DNA of 64,000 bases from Strigamia acuminata (Eukaryota; Arthropoda; Chilopoda; Geophilomorpha; Linotaeniidae): NCBI GenBank assembly GCA_949358305.1, contig OX442315.1, positions 25,384,427 through 25,448,426 on the forward strand, in the 5' to 3' direction. The notes beneath the pieces were generated by a model. The model searched no databases, was not told the origin of the DNA, and saw nothing but the letters and a program-made list of their open reading frames with translations. Positions 61,289-64,000 of the stretch are shown here, in pieces (the first letter of the stretch is position 1; the number at the start of each line of letters is the position of its first letter). A program made the translations under genes and the position numbers.

Positions 61289-64000
61289 TCATCTATTGCT
61301 TGTCTCATCCAAAGGGATTTGCTCTCTAATAATCTGGAAAGAAGAAAAAATGATTAAAAATTTTAAAATAAATTATAAAAAAAGTGATATAAACAAAAAT
61401 GCAGCGTGAACAACATAAAAATACTGAAACCAAAACAACAACAAATCTTTCTATTTAAATTTAAACAGTCAACCGAGAAAAACAAAGAAAAAGAAGAAAT
61501 ATAAAACCGAAAGGTAAGCAGACGGAAATAAAGTGTCGACGGGCAGCAGTGAAAACAAACAATCGCAGTCCTGGAATTTATTCTAAACACACCTGGCGTA
61601 AAACTTCTTCATAGGCATCGTCAGTTTGGATCTGCAACTTCTCTGGAACAGCTTTTTCTCTACGCCTAAGTTCCGACTGAAGTTCATTCTGATCAAAAAC
61701 AGCGATTGGATCTACACCGTTCTGGCAGATTAAATTAACCAAATACTCCACATAATGACCGCTAAAAGAGAAAAATCAAATTTTCAGTTACTTAGAAATG
61801 CCAAGGCTTTGTATCAAGGAGAGGACTTTTAATTAAATCGAACATATAGTTAATCTGTGGAAATTTTGTGCAAACTTAGTGCAAATTTGGTGCAAATCCG
61901 AAATCATTTCCTTGTTTCCCAGCCTGGCCATTTATAATATTAAATGGCCTACCTGAAGTAATTCTTTGCGATATACACTAGTTTTAGTTTTATAATTACG
62001 AGGTGGTAACTTTATGTTGAATCTTCTGATGCATAACTCCAAATCATCCTCAGTAAATATTGAAACTGGATCAATCTTACTTTGGACGATAAATCCCCCC
62101 AAATACTCAATATAATGCATCCTGAAAAAATGTTCGTCAATTTAGAAATCCATAATTACAATTAGCAGCAACAAAATATGCATATATTTCCGTAGAATTT
62201 AATTTTCCGATAAAATTTCGTGATAACAACCTGCATAATCCAGCAAATCCTTCTTCAACATCTTTTCCACATATTTCATCTTTTAACCCAAAACCTCTGA
62301 TGTCTTTCTGCTCCATCACTTGGCATTTAAATATTGCACGATCGGTGTGCGCTGCTGCAGATAAAGGTGGCGGCTCAGTGTTAAAAGCAATGCCATTGGC
62401 CTACAGTCAATAATGAAAATGATATTTTATGCGCAAAACTATTAGTTGAATCATTAAATTACCCGAAGAAGTTTTTGCAAATCTTCAGGGTCTTTATCTC
62501 GAAGATAAAATAAACAATTGCGTGGATGATGTGCATGAAGACCCAACTTCATGCACATTGGTGAGAAATTACATTTCTAATGATATTAAAACAAACGTTA
62601 GAGAATGAAAATATTAGGTAATTATTGATATTTATATTTATTTTACCGGTCCCATCTTGAAAGGTTTGCCACAACCACTGCAAAAGTCATACTTGCACTG
62701 CGTGCATTGGAAATGCATACAACCTCCCTTAGCTAAAGAGTAACGAAACTTGCAACTAGGACAATCTGGTTAAAAAAATAAAATTGAAATAAATAAAAAC
62801 TAAAATTAAAAAAGTTACAAACTTATTCCATTTTCTTCTAAATGTTTTTCCAACCCTTTGGCTTGGAATTCCGGGTCATTTGCCTCCTTCCAGGCAGTGA
62901 ATTGTTCACACGATATTCCAGTATGTTGAACCTCCCACTGCAATTGATTAATTTACAGATCTAATTAATTGTACACTAAAAAATATAATTTATATTACCG
63001 GTTTCCTGCAATCTGCACATGTCACAGCTTTGCAATCAGGGCAATTGAGTTTGGTAATTGGAGGAGGGGCAATGAACCCAAAAGAACACTAGAAATGTGC
63101 CGATAATTAAAGTTGAAATAAATAATTAAATTACTGTGTCAATAACAAGCAAACCTGTGAACACCAACGAAAGTTTGGATCCTTCATTAAGGCCCTATCT
63201 CTCAATTTCGTTTGGAATAATTCATGAACCTCGTAATCAACCAAATTTTTCAACTGCAAAAATCCACAAATAAAATTAATTTAAATGAAATTACATATAA
63301 AAAGCCAATATTTACAATTATATCTAAATTTGTAAAATAATCAGCAGCAATATCATCATCGGTTAAGTCCGGCTGATCGCAGAACGGGCAAATCGCATCC
63401 ATTATATTTCTGTCGCGAATTTGAATGGAATAATACTCTCTTGCACAACTTTCACAACATCGATGGATGCAGTTCAACATGGAAATCATCTGTCAAATAA
63501 TCAAATTAAGAAACAAAATAAACTGTTAGCAGAATCCACAAAAATTACCATCCTCATTGGATATTTCCCAGCACATAATTCACATTCCTGCTGTAAAAAG
63601 GTAATGGCCATATCCATTTCGCTGCATTCGTTTGCCGCCGAAATAGCATCAGATTCAGGAAACTGAAGATCTATCAATTTTACAAACATTTCTGCTTGAC
63701 TGTAAGTTGAAACTTTGCCTTCTGCTAAGCACTTTCGTGCACGTCGCTGTAATATTCAAAGTATAAATATATTTAAAAATAATAAGAATTGAGAACCTTA
63801 AATATTAGTGTAGTAATTACTAATTACTAATAGCAAAAGCAATATGTCAACCGGAATCAAAACCATGCAAAACACACCAACTTTTAAATTAATTTAACAG
63901 TTCAACACACTGCATCACATGCTGTTAATAAATTAAGAATAAACAAGTGCAATCACAATCTTCATCTAAAATGAGTTACCATGCCCTAATCGAACTTGGA
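61289..64000 (-). CDS. RNF31: HOIP-type RBR E3 ligase for linear ubiquitin chains, 3' part
   Basis: Catalytic subunit of the linear ubiquitin assembly complex (LUBEL in flies), acting in NF-kB and immune signalling. The gene runs off the window. In order, from the 5' side: UBA-like region ending [18 protein letters not shown]1 ([30 protein letters not shown]); IBR ([30 protein letters not shown]); [19 protein letters not shown] followed by [17 protein letters not shown], where the first Cys matches the HOIP catalytic cysteine; [16 protein letters not shown]; and exon 62231-62400 ([17 protein letters not shown]). The linear-chain-determining domain comes from one of two alternative exons (61953-62121 or 61593-61761), followed by the last exon 61289-61333 ([14 protein letters not shown]). 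The C-terminal match to HOIP (GLCxxHYKEYL...VPLGQ) separates it from parkin/ARIH ligases. Confidence 0.93.
61593..61761 (-). other. HOIP alternative exon B (LDD)
   Basis: 169-nt exon with acceptor ...TTTTAG and donor GTGTGT, encoding [20 protein letters not shown] and on to [10 protein letters not shown]. It has phase 2 in and phase 0 out, identical to exon A, so it joins both 62231-62400 and 61289-61333 in frame. It is homologous to the human HOIP LDD segment. Confidence 0.85.
61953..62121 (-). other. HOIP alternative exon A (LDD)
   Basis: 169-nt exon with acceptor TTTTTTCAG and donor GTAGGC, encoding [20 protein letters not shown] and on to SVYRKELLQ. Same length and phases as exon B but strongly diverged in sequence. 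Using both exons in one mRNA would shift the frame. Confidence 0.85.

Overview
The window is a gene-dense stretch of an animal nuclear genome. Genes lie on both strands, most introns are 50-100 nt with GT..AG ends, non-coding DNA is very AT-rich, and every confident gene is a conserved metazoan family. Compact introns, divergent promoters separated by under 350 bp, a fragment of a single-type deoxynucleoside kinase and several insect-like orthologues suggest an arthropod with a fairly small genome. I cannot name the species. No CRISPR array, rRNA, recognisable tRNA or viral gene was seen.

Layout from left to right (+ or - is the strand). 1-2236 (+): 3' two thirds of a dopamine-type SLC6 transporter. 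3417-6068 (+): secreted carboxypeptidase B-like enzyme. 6637-11719 (-): GLG1, a Golgi cysteine-rich receptor with 22 exons. 12255-13268 (+): unrecognised 237-aa protein. 13424-15728 (-): heat shock factor. 16077-16427 (+): BRK1 of the WAVE complex. 17087-23873 (-): largest RNA polymerase II subunit with its CTD. 24.1-25.9 kb: a debris interval holding a U2SURP-like scrap and a broken deoxynucleoside kinase split by a hAT-like MITE. 25912-29076 (+): BOP1. 29169-31204 (-): PIG-U. 31368-32801 (-): RhoGAP-domain protein. 32886-34047 (+): CFAP263/CCDC113-like coiled coil. 36077-46020 (-): SLC6A15/17-like amino-acid transporter with long introns. 47618-48765 (+): SmB/SNRPB. 49428-55602 (-): Golgi Ca/Mn pump SPCA. 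56266-57723 (+): intron-poor, GC-rich ZIP zinc transporter with an internal duplication. 58455-60948 (+): NHE8. 61289->64000 (-): HOIP/RNF31-type linear-ubiquitin ligase.

The genes do not form a pathway. Most are housekeeping (transcription, splicing, ribosome assembly, GPI anchoring, Golgi ion balance), with two neurotransmitter-type transporters. Several pairs are divergent and share short promoters (GLG1/unknown, HSF/BRK1, RhoGAP/CFAP263).

The most interesting items are: two homologous 169-nt exons in the HOIP gene that look mutually exclusive and would give two versions of the catalytic C-terminal domain; the kinase fragment with a MITE and its target-site duplication inside a codon run; the duplicated TM4 block in the ZIP gene; perfect 63-bp repeats in the Pol II CTD; and the unrecognised 237-aa gene. 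Exon coordinates were worked out by hand from reading frame, splice consensus and phase. They have not been checked against RNA.
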